NCBI RefSeq assembly: GCF_963583255.1
Contig: NC_084818.1
Coordinates: forward strand, 13,890,222-13,954,221
Direction: 5' to 3'
Origin: Pyrus communis
Taxonomy: Eukaryota > Streptophyta > Magnoliopsida > Rosales > Rosaceae
Length of the DNA stretch: 64,000 nt
Shown: piece by piece, positions 1 to 12,688 of the stretch
Numbering within the stretch: position 1 is the first letter of the stretch
Layout: the number at the start of each line of letters is the position of its first letter
The notes under the pieces: generated by a model
Seen by the model: the letters and a program-made list of their open reading frames with translations, nothing else
The model's database searches: none
What the model was told of the DNA's origin: nothing
Made by a program: the position numbers and the translations under genes

Positions 1-227
1 AACCCTAACACAATTAAACCCGAGCCCAAATGAACCCGAATGAAACTCAACCCGAACCTGAGCCCGAATTGTAAAAGTTGGGTTAGAATTGTGTTGACCT
101 TCCAACCTGCCCTAGTTGCACCCCTAGTTTGTTGTATAAAATATGTCTTACTATCTATTTGTATTGTTATTTGTATCATATTTCTTATAGAGGTAGGGCC
201 CATGGGGTTTCATCTGTATTAAATATA

Positions 228-584
228 GGCTTTTTAGCTAAAATGATCCTTGAAATTTGCATAACTCCCCATTTTGGTCCTTGAGATTTGAAATCAATAG
301 AATTGGTCCCTGAGTTTGTCCATCATCAATTATTTTAGTCATTTCATGAAAAATCTCCATTGAATAAGAATAAAATGACCAAAATACCCTTAATTTTGTC
401 AAATCATTGTTTACTAAATTGAGGGTATATTTGTCCTTTTGATCCTTATTTAACATAATTTTGCACGGAATGACCAAAATAATTGGTAGTGGACCATCTT
501 AGGGACGATTTCTATTGGTTTCAAATCTCAGGGATCAAAGTGATGTGTTATGCAAATATCAGGGACCATTTTAGCTAAAAAGCC
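228..584. mobile_element. MITE-like element with ~38-bp terminal inverted repeats
   Basis: The two ends are inverted copies: both begin GGCTTTTTAGCTAAAATG and stay alignable to TTTGCATAAC, with only a few mismatches. The interior is AT-rich and has no coding capacity. The flanks TTAAATATA and TTAGAGATG match at 6 of 9 positions, so a Mutator-like 9-bp duplication is possible but weak. An open frame on the minus strand inside it reads only repeat sequence. Confidence 0.6.
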
Positions 585-2249
585 TTAGAGATGTGATACA
601 AGTAGATGGTAAGATTAACATTTTTGAAATATACCGGAAGACCAAAACAAGTAAACAATAAAGAAAGCACACTGTTCCATTAAATTTAGAAAAGCTAGTT
701 GTCGGCTTCTTTTCTCCCTAGCAACGGTATCAGACAACATTAAATAAGAAAGAGTAATGCAAGGGAGACCAAAATTTCAAACCAAATGATGTGTCACCAA
801 CACAAAATAAGTATGTTAGTCAACACTTAGTAATAATCCAATTATCAAAATCCACAACATTTGGTTTACAAAATTTGGTTTAGAAATTTGGTTTCTCTAG
901 CATTACCCAATACGAAAACTAGAGAAAGTGATACAGGTGAAGGAGAAATTGTGTGAGATGGTGGTAGCAACAATAGTATAGCGATGATAATGGCGTTAGT
1001 GGTGGTGGTTTGGTGGGCGCATTGCTAGTGGTGGCGGTGGTAGTGATGACCTAATGGGGTGTTTGAAGGTGGTAGTGGTGGCAATACTCGAGATGGGTTT
1101 GGTTGTAGTGAGAGTAAGGGGGGTGGTGGTGGCAAAGTTGTACCAATGTAGTGACAGTTATGATAGCGGCAATGATGGTGAAATGGTGTTGGTGATGGTT
1201 GTGGTGATGCAATACATTTGACAATCCAAGAGTGGCTTTTGGTGACGATGAAATGCTAGTTTATAGTGATGGTTGCGTTGGGACTTGGGTGACTACTTTT
1301 TTTCTTTTGTAAGACCTCAATGCTTAATTCTTTTTCAGACATGTATGATATTCATCTATTAAGATCGAAATAGAATTCTCATTGCCTTTAACAAATTAAA
1401 AATGATATTCTATTTGAAGTCATTATTAACACTAAAAAAATACCGTCATCATCCTGTAAACATTTAAATTTCAGTAAATTTTTGTATTTACACATACATT
1501 TCTCATTTAAGATATTTATTTAGGTGAAGTTTAAAGTCAAAATTTATGAATTGCATTATTTAGGTGAAACCTCAATGTTCCCCTTATCCCTTGCAATCAA
1601 AGAAAAATGGGAAAGACAAAGACTTTGGAGTGAAGGAATTCCATCCATACTTGTATAAACTATGTATTAAACTCATTTGTTCATTGGACATAAGCAGCAT
1701 ATCATGTTGGCCATACTGATTTGTCTTACTACTTTCTTTTCTTTGTGCTTTTTTTGTTTTTTTTTTTTTTTTTTTTGTGAAATGAAGGTAGGTTTATTGC
1801 ATAGCAAAGCTTCAACAGATATACTTATATACATTCATCAGGATCCGAATCAAGGTTTTGCTGAATTTAGATACACCGTAGCTCTAAGTTCGATCTTGAC
1901 ATACGATCCTTCTTGTTTCTCAACCAAGAAAACTCCGTTCATGATGACCGTGCCTGTTCCACAACGATAAATTAAATCATAAAGTGAAGAACACTAAAAT
2001 CAGAAAATTAGGATACCAGATCAACCACATACCACAAAGCAGCTAATCAGACCATCAAAGACTACTAATTAACATGAGATTTCAGTGAATGTTAAGATAG
2101 ATTACAGCATTAAGATAGTAATGTAAGCATGCTTTAGCAGCAGGTGCAAAGCGATTGTTGGCATTTTTTTTTTTTACTTTGTATCGGTTTGAAAGATTAT
2201 ACACTGCGCTGAAGTCCAAATGCATAAAAATGCATTGATTGTTGGTGAT
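585..2249. other. Intergenic stretch with a GGT-rich tract
   Basis: I find no gene here. From about 955 to 1290 the plus strand is dominated by GGT, GTG and GAT trinucleotides, a low-complexity tract. A long T run sits at about 1747-1776. The remainder is AT-rich with short chance frames only. Confidence 0.5.
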
Positions 2250-2444
2250 GGAGAGATATCTTTTGGCTCCCTATTGTGTTTTTCACATAAACAAACTAAA
2301 TCACAAGACGTGCCTTTAGAGTTGCTTTGATTGAAGTACAAATTTGTGTCTCGTTGTTCATAAAACGCAAAAGCGTCATATGAACATACATGGCTTGAAT
2401 TGTGATTGAGGTTATCTCATACCTAACACAGCATGATCTCTTCT
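2250..2444 (-). other. Probable 3' untranslated region of the SHMT gene
   Basis: This stretch follows the SHMT stop codon on the minus strand and has the T-rich, codon-free character of a plant 3' UTR. I cannot fix the polyadenylation site from sequence alone. Confidence 0.4.
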
Positions 2445-5400
2445 TCAGTTCTTGTACTTCAAGGTTTCTTTCTCAAACCCAATTGTAGGAAATTGCTTAG
2501 CATACTCCTCAACATCGTGGCGGAGCTTTGCAGTCTCAGATTGGAAGTGAGGGGCAGAAAGTGCGGCCACGAAGTCCTTCAACTTCGTTCCTGGTATACA
2601 GAAATGAACGAAATGCAATTCCAGGTAAGTCGATGCAAGCACTATGATTACTCCACTTGTATATGGAAGGCAACTAGACAAACAAAAACTTGGTGAGCAT
2701 GGAATTTATGATATCAAAGATTATTAGGAACCTTTGGCTTCCCCCTTGATCTTCAATGCCAAATTCACAGCAGCATCAAAAAAGTCTGCAACCTTAGCGA
2801 AATCCTCCTCAACAAATCCCCTAGAAGTAAGAGCCGGGGTTCCTGAAGTTGCAAAAGAATTACCAAGTAAGGTTACGGAAAATCCAAGGAAAAAAAGAGC
2901 AACTAAAATGATGAGAAGGCTTTACCCATCCTGATGCCACCAGGAACCATAGCAGACACATCTCCAGGAACAGTGTTTTTGTTGGCTGCAATGTGAACAG
3001 CCTCCAACACCTTTTCGACCCTGGAACCGTCAATTCCCTGAAAAATGAGATTCAAGAAATATAAGGCTATATCAGTACATAATTTGTAACAGAGAATCTA
3101 TATGCTAACGCTATAAGCTTCTCGGTTAAGTATTACAGAAAAGAAAGAACGTCTATTACCTTGTTCTTCAAATTGACCAAAACTAAATGGTTCTCGGTTC
3201 CCCCAGAAACAAGTTCATATCCTTTCTGAGCCAAAGACTGCAAATTTTGCCAATTTTGCTATTAGACAAATGTACTAGAAAGAGAAAATCATCAGCGAAA
3301 TTCTAATATGTGAATAAAAGGATACGTCTAAAGTTATTCGTAATTAAGTATGAATGAATGTACAGGTGTAAGATCTTATCCCAGTAACAAAGATTCATGC
3401 ATCTGATAATCTGATACCTGGGCAAATCTTGAGCAATTGGTGAGAACTTGCTCCTGATAGGCTTTGTACTCTGGAGTAGTAGCCTACATTAAAAGAAGAT
3501 TCGGACAAGATGAACTATAAGATTTCAACATAATATGAACTGGAGGGAAGGAGAGTGATTGTGCAGAGCATTTAACTTAATCAGCACGTATACCTGTTTC
3601 AAGGCAACTGCCAAACCAGTAATTGTGTGGTTGTGTGGGCCACCTTGAAGTCCAGGAAAGACAGCTTGATTGATTTTGTCTTCGTAGTCGTACAACACCT
3701 TGGGGAAAGTATAGACATAGGGCCAGTTTGAAGAATGAATACATCAAATAAACGAAAAATGATTACGAGTAAAATGCAGCTTACAAGGTAAATATACTTA
3801 AGTTTTTGAACTGTGATCTTTGGAAACTCACCTCTTGCCCTTGTTTGTTAGTCTCTTTTACCCCCTTTCTAAAAAAAATCATGGCTCCACGAGGGCCACG
3901 CAGTGACTTGTGCGTTGTGGTGGTCACTACATCTGCATAGTCGAAAGGTGATGGAATAACACCAGCTGCAACCAACCCACTGATATGTGCCATGTCTGCC
4001 AACAATATTGCTTTCTGTTTGTTGCATACCTGTCAAGTACTTGAAATGTAAATCTTGGACTTCTCCACCATCAAATTATAATTTTAGTACGAGGGCTTTT
4101 ATTTTGAGATTTTCTACTATTATTATACAAATCCAAACAAGTTTACCTTACGAATGCGGTCATAATCATACAGACGTGCATAAGCACTAGCACCAGCAAC
4201 TATTAATTTTGGCCGGTATAGCGTGGCACTTTTCTCCAACTGAACATCATAGTTATTCATGTCAAATGAATCTTATACATGCACAGGTAGAAAAAATTAA
4301 AAACACAGTTTATATAATATGACAAGCAAGACTAAATAGAATGAGATAGAATCCGTCTAGTAAACTTCAGTTAAAATGTTGCGGTTTAATTCATCCATCA
4401 CAGCCCTGATTTAAAAGATGACTTTTCACTATTCCTACAGGTGAACTAGTGGGTTTGATTTGCGATGGTTATTTGGCCTTAAATGTTCTTCACGAATTCC
4501 TCTGTTGTGTCAAGGTCTGAAGAGGGAACATCCATAAATCATGGCATTTTTAACAATTTCCTGCACCTATGCACTGCAACAATGAAAAAGAGTTGTACCG
4601 CAAGAATCACTAGAACAATAAAATTTCTAAGCTACCTGGGCGTAGTCAATATAGCCAGTGCTCTCATTCAGTCTGTATGGCATGGTTTCGAAAAATATTG
4701 ACACAGCAGATATCTTTTTAGTGTCAGTCTGCACGGTACCAAAACAAGAAGTAATGTAATCGCTATCAAACATTGAAACAACACAAATTAAAATTTATAA
4801 ACATTGTGAGTTTCAAATTTCTTCAAAGTTAATAGATGTTATAAGTTTTGAGGCCAATGTTACAACAAGGTATGGAATTGTTTGTGCCCACACTTCAGAG
4901 GAAATATTGAGCACACCCTTTGGCTTAAAATCAAGACAGATGAACAATGATCATAAATTGATATTAGACATTTCATCACACCAGTCACCGCTTAATGGAA
5001 GTTGTAAGCACCTGATAACCGTGAGAAAGATGACCACCATGAGGAAGATCAAGTGCCATGATTCTGTCATGAGGTTTTAACAACGCAGTGTAAACCTGGA
5101 AATTAGCTGGAGATCCTGATAAAGGCTGCACGTTCACTGCAATGTAAAGAAATGACATCATGTAAAAGAAAGCTTTGTTTAAAACACAACTATTCAAGGT
5201 TTTGATTGACTTAAATTCATATTGTAGCTGTTTGACAACTGAATACATGGTTCCAGTGAGTGTTGAGAACTTGAGATGCATAGTTCACATGTATGCTTAC
5301 TCTAGACATTGTAACAAATAGCAGGAGGCTGCTCGTGAGACATGACATATGAATTACCTCCCCATTTTGCTGGATCCAACCGAAAAGCTTCCAAAGCACG

Positions 5401-6390
5401 CTTCTGACATAAGGATTCTGCCATGTCAATGAACCTGAGAATATGAACAGTTGACTATGTAAACACTCTGCTTTCAGTCACATAGTTTTGTATCTTGAGC
5501 AAAGGCAACAATCGGGAAGCTTTCACATACTCATTTCCTCCATAGTATCTAGCACCAGGATATCCTTCGCTGTATTTGTTGGTCATGACTGACCCAACTG
5601 CTTGCATGACAGAGACCGATGTGAAGTTCTCTGAGGGTATCAGCTCTAAACCCTTCAGAAATACAACAAAGAATTTCATAAAGAAATGAAGTTAAAGCAC
5701 AGGCCAATACTTGATATGTATACTAAAGAACCAGTTACCATCATTAAACTTCTCACCAAGTAATCACGGAAAAATGAAACAGAAAATGTTTTAGCTGGGT
5801 TTAGTTCTCGACATACTAATAAAAGAAAGCATTTTTGACAATAATACACATTACTCAATGAAAAATAAGCCTAAACACTATTCATAATAAAGTCTTGAGT
5901 TGATTATAGAACAAGATTATACCTTCCATTGCCTGGTTTTCTCGTGCTCAATGATATCCGCGATTTCGGGATCCACAGCCTCCAGTGGAGCATTCAATTG
6001 CTTAGGCCACTGCAAGATTTTCACAGTTTCACTATTCAGAAGCAAAACACAGGAACAAACAAAAACACAAACCAATATAGGAGCTTACACTGACACCAGG
6101 CTTCTCATAGACAGCTTCATTAGGCAAAGATGACTGTATAATGAAAACAGACAAATGGGTAAGTGGTGAAGTTATCAGATATTCAAAAAAGTTCGAATCC
6201 TCATATCCTCATGCCTGTAGTTTAGATTAGATTTATTAGAATATTGCTCGAATAAAAAAGTAGAAAAGAACCCAACAAAAGAAAGGGATAGTAGAAAAAC
6301 CATGTAATAGTGAGAGGTGGCATTGAAGAGGGGACGAATGGACTTATCCCCAGAAGCCGAAAGCCTGCGAAGCGCCAATGCCATCGCCAT
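2445..6390 (-). CDS. SHM1: Serine hydroxymethyltransferase, mitochondrial (15 exons)
   Basis: This PLP enzyme interconverts serine plus tetrahydrofolate with glycine plus 5,10-methylene-THF; the mitochondrial form works with glycine decarboxylase in photorespiration. Coding exons, all with GT-AG borders, are complement(2445-2590, 2732-2842, 2926-3037, 3160-3237, 3418-3483, 3594-3698, 3832-4029, 4147-4239, 4636-4728, 5012-5136, 5358-5434, 5531-5652, 5923-6009, 6089-6133, 6301-6390). They total 1548 nt, 515 residues plus stop, which matches the plant SHM1 length of about 517. The first ~30 residues ([17 protein letters not shown]) are Arg/Ser-rich and lack acids early on, as in a mitochondrial presequence. 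The PLP-binding motif [13 protein letters not shown] in exon 9 puts the Schiff-base lysine near residue 285. Also visible are [19 protein letters not shown] and [11 protein letters not shown]. Every exon is in frame and undamaged. Which isoform it is rests on the presequence and overall resemblance. Confidence 0.95.
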
Positions 6391-7067
6391 GGTTGGTTAG
6401 TTTTCCTCACCCTTTGGCTTCTGCGTTCAGTTGGGTGGTGAGGTTTTGTCTAAAAGCTTAACAGTTGAGGTTTCAGTGTCAACTGTAAAAAACAAAAACT
6501 GGATTTTTGTATACTTGTAACACAGTTATGTGGGAAAAATAGTTAGGAGACAACCATCCATGAGAGGCCTATCCGAACTTATCATTTCTCAGCCACAAAG
6601 GGGCTCTCAGCAGGATATAGCCTGATCGGGTTTTTTGTGTGTTTTGTGAGATATATTTGGCCACCCAAGCTTTTTGAATGAATCTTGCAGGAGAGAGGAC
6701 TTCACCAAGTCAAGTGTCATTTTCCTAGAGCTGTTGGAGGTAAATCTACCAATATACCAAAGTTTCATTTTATATTTTTTATTGTAGAGCTAATTACAAT
6801 GACCTATTACCAAAAATTTACAATGAACTATTTGTCAATTTGCCCTAAACTTGTATAAAATTGGCAATTTATCCGAACTTTAATTTTCGCCGATTACTTT
6901 CCTGAATTTTTGTAAATAGTCAATTTCTCACATCGTTAAATTTTGAAAATTTTGAAATCTAACCTCAATTACAAAATACATCCCAATGTTTAGGTACTTT
7001 TAGCAAAGGACCCACTTTTAGCAATGATTATTTGAAAACTGCAAGGATTAAAAAACAGTGATCTTTC
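6391..7067. other. Upstream region of the SHMT gene
   Basis: This holds the 5' UTR and promoter of the minus-strand SHMT gene and then plain AT-rich DNA. I see no confident TATA box or light-responsive element that I would defend. Confidence 0.35.
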
Positions 7068-7391
7068 AGGTATCGTTTGGTATGTAGACGGGACGGGACG
7101 GAATAGAATGGGATGGGACGGGACAGGACGGGACAGGACGGAATGGAGCGGAGCGGGAGCAAAGATGCCCTAGGATGGAAACAAGGAGGAAGAAGAAGGA
7201 GACGGAGAGGTTATAATTTTGTGTTCCACAAATGTGGAACGAGTCGTTCCAGGAGGGTGAGGCAAAATGAAAATTCACCCAAAACTCGTCCCGTGGAACA
7301 GCTCGTTCCACCCGTTTTAGGCGCACCAAACGTGGGACGGAACGCCTTGTCCCACTCTGTTCCGTTTCGTTCCATGTACCAAACGGTACCT
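7068..7391. mobile_element. hAT-like MITE with GGGACGG subterminal repeats
   Basis: The ends are inverted: the left reads GGTATCGTTTGGTATGTA and the right, reversed, reads GGTACCGTTTGGTACATG. Inside both ends lie repeated GGGACGGAA-type motifs in opposite orientation, a pattern typical of hAT subterminal repeats. Two overlapping open frames on opposite strands are by-products of these repeats. I could not fix a clean target duplication. Confidence 0.55.
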
Positions 7392-7644
7392 CAGGTAACA
7401 CAGGTTGTGTGTTTTGTCCCTCTGTTTCGTCTTTATTTATTTATTTATTTTTGAAATAATATTGCATAGTACATTGTAGAGTCTATTCTTATATATAATT
7501 TGCCTAAGTTGGGATCGGAATTTCTTTATGGCTACATGGAGGTAGTGATAAATGAATAACCTCCATTAGTCATAAAAAATACAGGCTCCAATTGTGCCAA
7601 TTATATATAGAAATAAATTATACATAACATATTATAATTTTTTT

Positions 7645-7800
7645 AAGTAAGCCAAGAAGACCACATATTTATACCATATTAGTGTACCATTATATGTGAC
7701 AAGTGATGCATCCAATTAGATAAAGTATTAATTGACGTGATTTGTATGCATCACTTACCACATCAAATGATACACCAATGTGGTTTCTTGAGCACTTTCC
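7645..7800. mobile_element. Short fold-back MITE
   Basis: An imperfect inverted repeat of about 60 bp per arm contains GACCACAT, GTGTACCATTATATGTGAC and AAGTGATGCAT on one side and their complements on the other. The centre is AT-rich. It has no coding content. Confidence 0.5.
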
Positions 7801-8099
7801 AATTTAATTAGTTCTCGTCATAAAAACTTGTCTTCACATATTGGTAATTGTGAATAAGCCTACAAATAAAAATTTAAGATGCAATAAAATATTCTTTTGA
7901 AAGCAAGAGATTTGATGTTTTTTTTTTTTTTTAATTCACCTCTTAAAAATGGACATAACGTGTGCATAGGTTGTGCATGATCCATATTTATAACATACAC
8001 ACACCATATTGGCATGATAATGACACTACAACATCCATATATAATCAATAGGATAGAGATACGTTATTAATACATTATCAATACCGGTCATGCACAACC

Positions 8100-8292
8100 A
8101 ACGTGTGCTGGGGCGGATCCATATAAGGACCCAGGTGGTCCCACAGCCTTCGGAAGCCCGGAGAAACACCTATGATCGACCTTCGAAGACCGTCCAAAAT
8201 TTGGGGTAGGTGAGGTGGAGAGGCTTGTTACCTTCATGGATATGTAGACAACAACTGCTTATAATGAAGAAGAAGAAGAAGAGGTTTTTAAT
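8100..8292. other. Short gap before the Pack-MULE
   Basis: The stretch GGCGGATCCATATAAGGACC and following bases resembles noncoding repeat sequence. A short GAA run precedes the element at 8293. No gene is recognised. Confidence 0.2.
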
Positions 8293-8610
8293 TGGGTGAA
8301 ATACACAAAACTACCTCAACTATGGGTCGAACCACAATCTCATACCTCATCTTACAAATTTGTTGTAATGTCAAACCTTCGTCAGCTTTTCTGTCAATTT
8401 CTTTATTAAATGCTGACGTAACTTGAGTTAGGGTCCACCTCCCTAGCCCAACTGAATTAAAAAAAAATTAATTAAATATTTAAAAATTAAAAATAAAATC
8501 ATTTAAATATTTTTATAAAAAAATTATAGGACCCACCCCTTACAAACCCATCACCATAACCCCTCTTCCCCAGTTCACCCGACAACATCAACCTCACCCA
8601 TCTCCTGGCA

Positions 8611-8866
8611 CCCCAACCTCACCACATGCCTATACCATACCGACCTCGCCATCTTCTCCCTTACCCGGTCCCTGCTCCCTCCCCAGCCACTCCCTCCACC
8701 TCAACCTCCTTCGCTACTCCGACTCCCCATCCCTCCGTTGCTCTACTCATTTTCCTTCCACCTCCACATCAAGCCCTTTCTCTTCTGGAAGAAGCACATG
8801 TCCAAGAAACTTTCCCCCGACATTTTCCTCTTTTGGGACCTCTCCAAGACCCGGGCCCAAAAATCC
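8611..8866 (+). pseudogene. Captured DUF868 gene fragment (left copy)
   Basis: Read on the plus strand, the segment from about 8611 gives a frame with HPNLTTCLYHTDLAIFSLT, and from 8765 a frame with HIKPFLFWKKHMSKKL followed by IFLFWDLSKTRA. These match the N-terminal part of plant DUF868 proteins of unknown function, whose typical motifs are a CVYHT-like strand, an IKPFxFWKKxGSK segment and a FWDLSxAKFG segment. The two blocks need frame changes to join, and the frame stops soon after the WDLS block. It is a transposon-captured, non-functional piece. Confidence 0.65.
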
Positions 8867-9399
8867 GATACTCCCTAAATACCAATCTTAAAAAAGAGCA
8901 CGTCATCAAAAAGAAAATCTACACCATTAAGGCTTGGTTTGGCAAAAAATTGCAGAAGAGAGTAACGGAGAGGGGAGTCTTGGTAGTGGACCTTGCAGAC
9001 TTTCTTAATTTCAGATTCCTTGGATCGGGAGAAGTGTTGGAGATGTTGTAACAGCTTCTCGGGCTTCCCGGAAGTTAAGGTGGCCTTACAGACAAATGGG
9101 CTTATATCATCACCGTTGTAGATGGCAAAGGAGAGAAGCAGCTGGTTGAGTCGCCGTTTTCCATAGCAAATGAAGCTACTTTCCGCTGAGACTTCATGGG
9201 TTGCATCATGGCGAAGTGAGAGAATAGAGCGCGAAGAGATTTAGGAAAAATGGAAGAGAGAGAAAAAGATAGGGGGTTGTTACATGGACATTTGGGGGGT
9301 TTTAGTTGTTTGACAAAAATACCATCGGGAATAAGGGGAATATATGTATGAAAGAGGTCAAGGTCGGTGTTGGTGCTTGATAGATTGGTGTGGGTGGTT

Positions 9400-9610
9400 T
9401 GGTAAGGAGGGGGAGGAGATCAATGAAGGGAGGGGGAGTCGAAGGAGTGGCAGATGAGATTGAGGTGGAGGAAGTGGCTGAGGAAGAAGCGGGGCCAGGT
9501 AAGGGGAAAGAGGGTGAGGTCGGTGTGGTAAAGGTAGGTGGTAAGGTTGGGGTGTTCGGAGATAGGCGAAGTCGATGTAGTTGGGTGTACTGGGGAAGAA
9601 GGGTGAAGGT
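9400..9610 (-). pseudogene. Captured DUF868 gene fragment (inverted right copy)
   Basis: On the minus strand this arm repeats the same captured segment, with EHPNLTTYLYHTDLTLFPLT aligned to the left-arm copy. It then continues FLSHFLHLNLICHSF, which extends the DUF868 resemblance. The two copies have diverged at many positions, so the fold-back form is not recent. Confidence 0.55.
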
Positions 9611-9880
9611 GATGAGTTTGTAGGGGTGGGTCCCACATTTTTTTATGAAAATATTTAAATGATTTTATTTTTAATTTTTTATTCAGTTGGGTTAGGAAAT
9701 GAGCCCCGCCTCAAGTCATGTCAGCATTTTACAGAGAAATTGACAGAAAAACTGAATGAGGTTTGACATTGCAACAAATTTGTAAGATGAGGTATGACAT
9801 TGTAACTTTTAAAGCATGATGCATCAGATTGTAGTTCAACTCATAATTGAGGTAGTTTTGTGTAATTTACCGTTTTTATT

Positions 9881-10216
9881 TTTTTTAAAGAATTGGTCAA
9901 AACTATGGTGTTTTGTACTGAGTCATTATAAAAAATTTAAAAATAAAAATATCTTTCTTTCCTTTACTGAGCCCGAAAACCTATCTTTTTTAGTATCCCC
10001 AAATTATATTTAAGTATCAGTCCCTCTAGTCCTAATTGATTATATATGTTACATCTAAGTTGATGTGTATGCTTGTGAACCATTTTTTTCTTTGTAAAGT
10101 CAGCAATTGCATTATGATGTTGGGGAGAAATTGTTGATTTTGTTACAATTGAGATTAATGTTGATTTATTCATTAAACCAAATTCAATAGAAAATAATGA
10201 TGTGAAATCAAATTAG

Positions 10217-10267
<51 letters not shown>

Positions 10268-10888
10268 TTAATCTCAGACCATGAAGGTTTTTTTATTTTC
10301 AAGATTTCATACATTAAGTTTCTTTCGGATTGGTATCTAAAGTCATAATTCTTGGACATTTTCATTCATCCATTAAGTTTCCATCAGAACCTTCATGCTT
10401 TGGCATCCAGATGTACAATAACTGGACGCCCATGAACTGCAGGAACAACACCTTAACTGAAAACGAAAATAATGGCAGAGGTCGACGAGGCAGAGGGCTT
10501 CAGAGACTTTCATGTTCATCACCGTCGTCAATCCCAATCCCAAGATCAACGAACAAGATTCGACCGTCTCAGATGACAATTGGGGCAACTTCATCTCCGA
10601 TAGCTCGAGCTAAATCAATGCCAAAGTCATGCTCTCCAATCGAAATGGGTTAGAGTCGAATTTCAGTTCTGGCGGTCTTAATTCGACCAAAAACAGGTTG
10701 AATTTCATTGCAAATGGGATGGATTTGAAGTTTGACGCCTCCGAATCCAAAAGGAAATGTGAAATTTGGTGGTTTGAATTGTTTGGATTTGAAATTTGAT
10801 GGTGTGGGTTCGAATTTGAATACAAGTGTGTCAAATTCGGGTTCTGGTTATCCTAATTCGGTAAAAAAAAGGTTGAATTTCAGGATAG
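9881..10888. other. Intergenic stretch with an AT microsatellite
   Basis: An (AT)n run of about 45 bp lies at 10220-10264. Frames on both strands near 10330-10930 are proline/serine-rich and do not resemble a known protein. Nothing else is supported. Confidence 0.4.
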
Positions 10889-11287
10889 TAATGCCATCTC
10901 CAACCGAGGGCTGGCCAGAAGGCTCATTTTAGCCCTCTGGCCCTCCAAGATTCTCCAAGATATTTATATTTTAATGAACAGTATAGGGCCATATTTGCCT
11001 CCGTCTCCAACCAAGGGCCAGAGGGCTTGTTTTAGGCCTGTCACAAAAAACCGTCTCCAACTGAGGGCCAAAGGACCATAGGGCCATAAGGCCAAACATA
11101 ATTTATTATTTAAAAATTACAACTTAAATTCCAATCCAACGGCTAAGTGACGTCAGCTAGCCGTTGGATTTGAATTTTTCTTTTGCTATAAATTGGGTGC
11201 ATATTGGGTTATAATTCACACAACTTTGAATTCAATCTATTTCAATTCAATCTCTTTCAATTCAATCTTTTTCAATTCAAGTTTGCA

Positions 11288-12688
11288 ATGAATTCCAACT
11301 TTGGATCCTTTTCGGATTCCAACTGGGGTCTTCGTCCAATTCCAAATTGAAAACAAAATGGGCGCAAATGAGACGAGAAGATGAGGAGTCTGATGAAGAA
11401 GTACAAGTAAGGCGTAACAAACAAAACAGAGCAGCAGCCATGGCTGCGGCCATGGTGTGTCAGCCAACTGAGGAACAACCTCAATGGGGTGGCTCTATTG
11501 CTGGTCGCTCTTACAAACCACGAAACATAGCAATGTCGCATGCCAATCTGATGAACAACTACTTCAACTCTAATTCGGTGTACACAGAAGAGGATTTCAG
11601 ACGTCACTTCCAGATGAGGCATCATGTCTTCGAGCGTTTACTTCGTGATGTCTAGCAGGTCAATCCATACTTTCGACAGAAGCGGGACAGAGCAGGCTGC
11701 CCTAGTTTCTTACCTCATCAAAAGGTTACTGTTGCACTTCGAATGATGGCCTATGGCTCCCCAGCTGATTCGATGGATGAAACCCATGGTATGTTTGAGT
11801 CTACATGCCTTGATACTCTTGAACAATTCTGTGACACAATTGTTCATGTTTATAAAGACGAGTACCTCCGCAAGCCAAATCAAGAAGATTTGAATCAGCT
11901 TCTTCGCAAAGCTGAAGACCGTGGGTTTTCGGGGCATGATATGGTCATTAGATTGCATGCATTGGGATTGGAAGAATTGTCCCAAATGATGGCAAGGAGG
12001 CTTTAGCAGAAGGTCGAGAAAGCCAACAGTTGTGTTAGAGGCGGTTGCCTCATATGACACATGGATCTGGCATGCTTTCCTTGAAGTCCCTGGATCCCAA
12101 AATGACATTACAGTTCTTGGGTGTTCACCCCTCTTCAATAACTTGACGGAAGGTAAAGCACCTCAACTTGACTACTACATCAACAATCGTCAATACAATA
12201 TGAGGTATTACTTGGCAGATAACATCTACCCAAAGTGGGCGACACTTGTCCAAGCAATTCCATACCCTAGGAATGACGCAGAAAAGTTGTTTTCCTTACA
12301 CCAAGAGGCATACCGGAAAGATGTTGAGAGAGTTTTCAGTATTCTACAATCACGGTGGAAGATCATTAATGAACCGACAAGAGGGTGGAGTCGAGAAAAT
12401 TTGGACTCCATCATGATGTCTTGCATCATATTACACAATATGATAGTGGGGGATGAGTGAGATGGGTATATTGATGGAGAGTTCGATGACAATCAAGAAG
12501 ATCCAAATAGGTCAAGAAGGGCTCGTGCAAAAATATATGATGGCCCTTTGCCTTTCAATCCAAGAACTGGTAGTATCTCTATAAATGAGTACATGAGGCG
12601 CTATAGAATAATACGTTCTCGTGCCACAAACAAGTACCTACAACAGGATCTTGTTGCACATCTTTGGGCCAAAAGAATCAAGAAGTAG
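11288..12688 (+). pseudogene. PIF/Harbinger DDE transposase pseudogene
   Basis: The transposase superfamily (DDE_Tnp_4) would cut and paste the element. The reading begins MNSNFGSFSDSNWGLRPIP and soon stops. It resumes with HFQMRHHVFERLLRDV, a TAG at 11653-11655, then HQKVTVALRMMAYGSPAD and EDLNQLLRKAEDRGF. The first catalytic Asp survives only in a shifted frame (SLDCMHWDWKNCP near 11950-11985). The second is in GSQNDI and the Glu in RKDVERVFSILQSRW, both in the frame from 12032. A stop at 12458-12460 precedes the conserved tail ending AKRIKK. At least three disabling lesions are present. Confidence 0.85.

Larger units (their letters stand above)
8293..9871. mobile_element. Pack-MULE-like element with very long TIRs carrying DUF868 gene pieces
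   Basis: The ends are long inverted repeats of roughly 480 bp (about 8293-8770 against about 9385-9871). They begin GGGTGAAATACACAAAAC on the left and GGTAAATTACACAAAAC on the reversed right. The flanks GTTTTTAAT (8284-8292) and GTTTTTATT (9872-9880) match at 8 of 9 positions, as expected for a Mutator-like 9-bp duplication. No transposase is present. The inner arms and the spacer carry GC-rich coding-like DNA from a DUF868 gene, which is what defines a Pack-MULE. The spacer includes further GC-rich sequence of unidentified origin (about 8900-9250). Confidence 0.75.

Noticed and set aside
1..60. AACCCTAA and repeated AACCCGA at the window start, like telomere repeat
   Set aside because: The units do not keep the 7-bp CCCTAAA register and fade out within 100 bp; it is a simple low-complexity tract.
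2433..2696. Plus-strand frame of 87 residues
   Set aside because: It is the antisense shadow of the last SHMT exon.
7066..7454. Overlapping frames over 110 residues on both strands
   Set aside because: They are produced by GGGACGG repeats in the subterminal regions of a MITE and have no protein-like composition.
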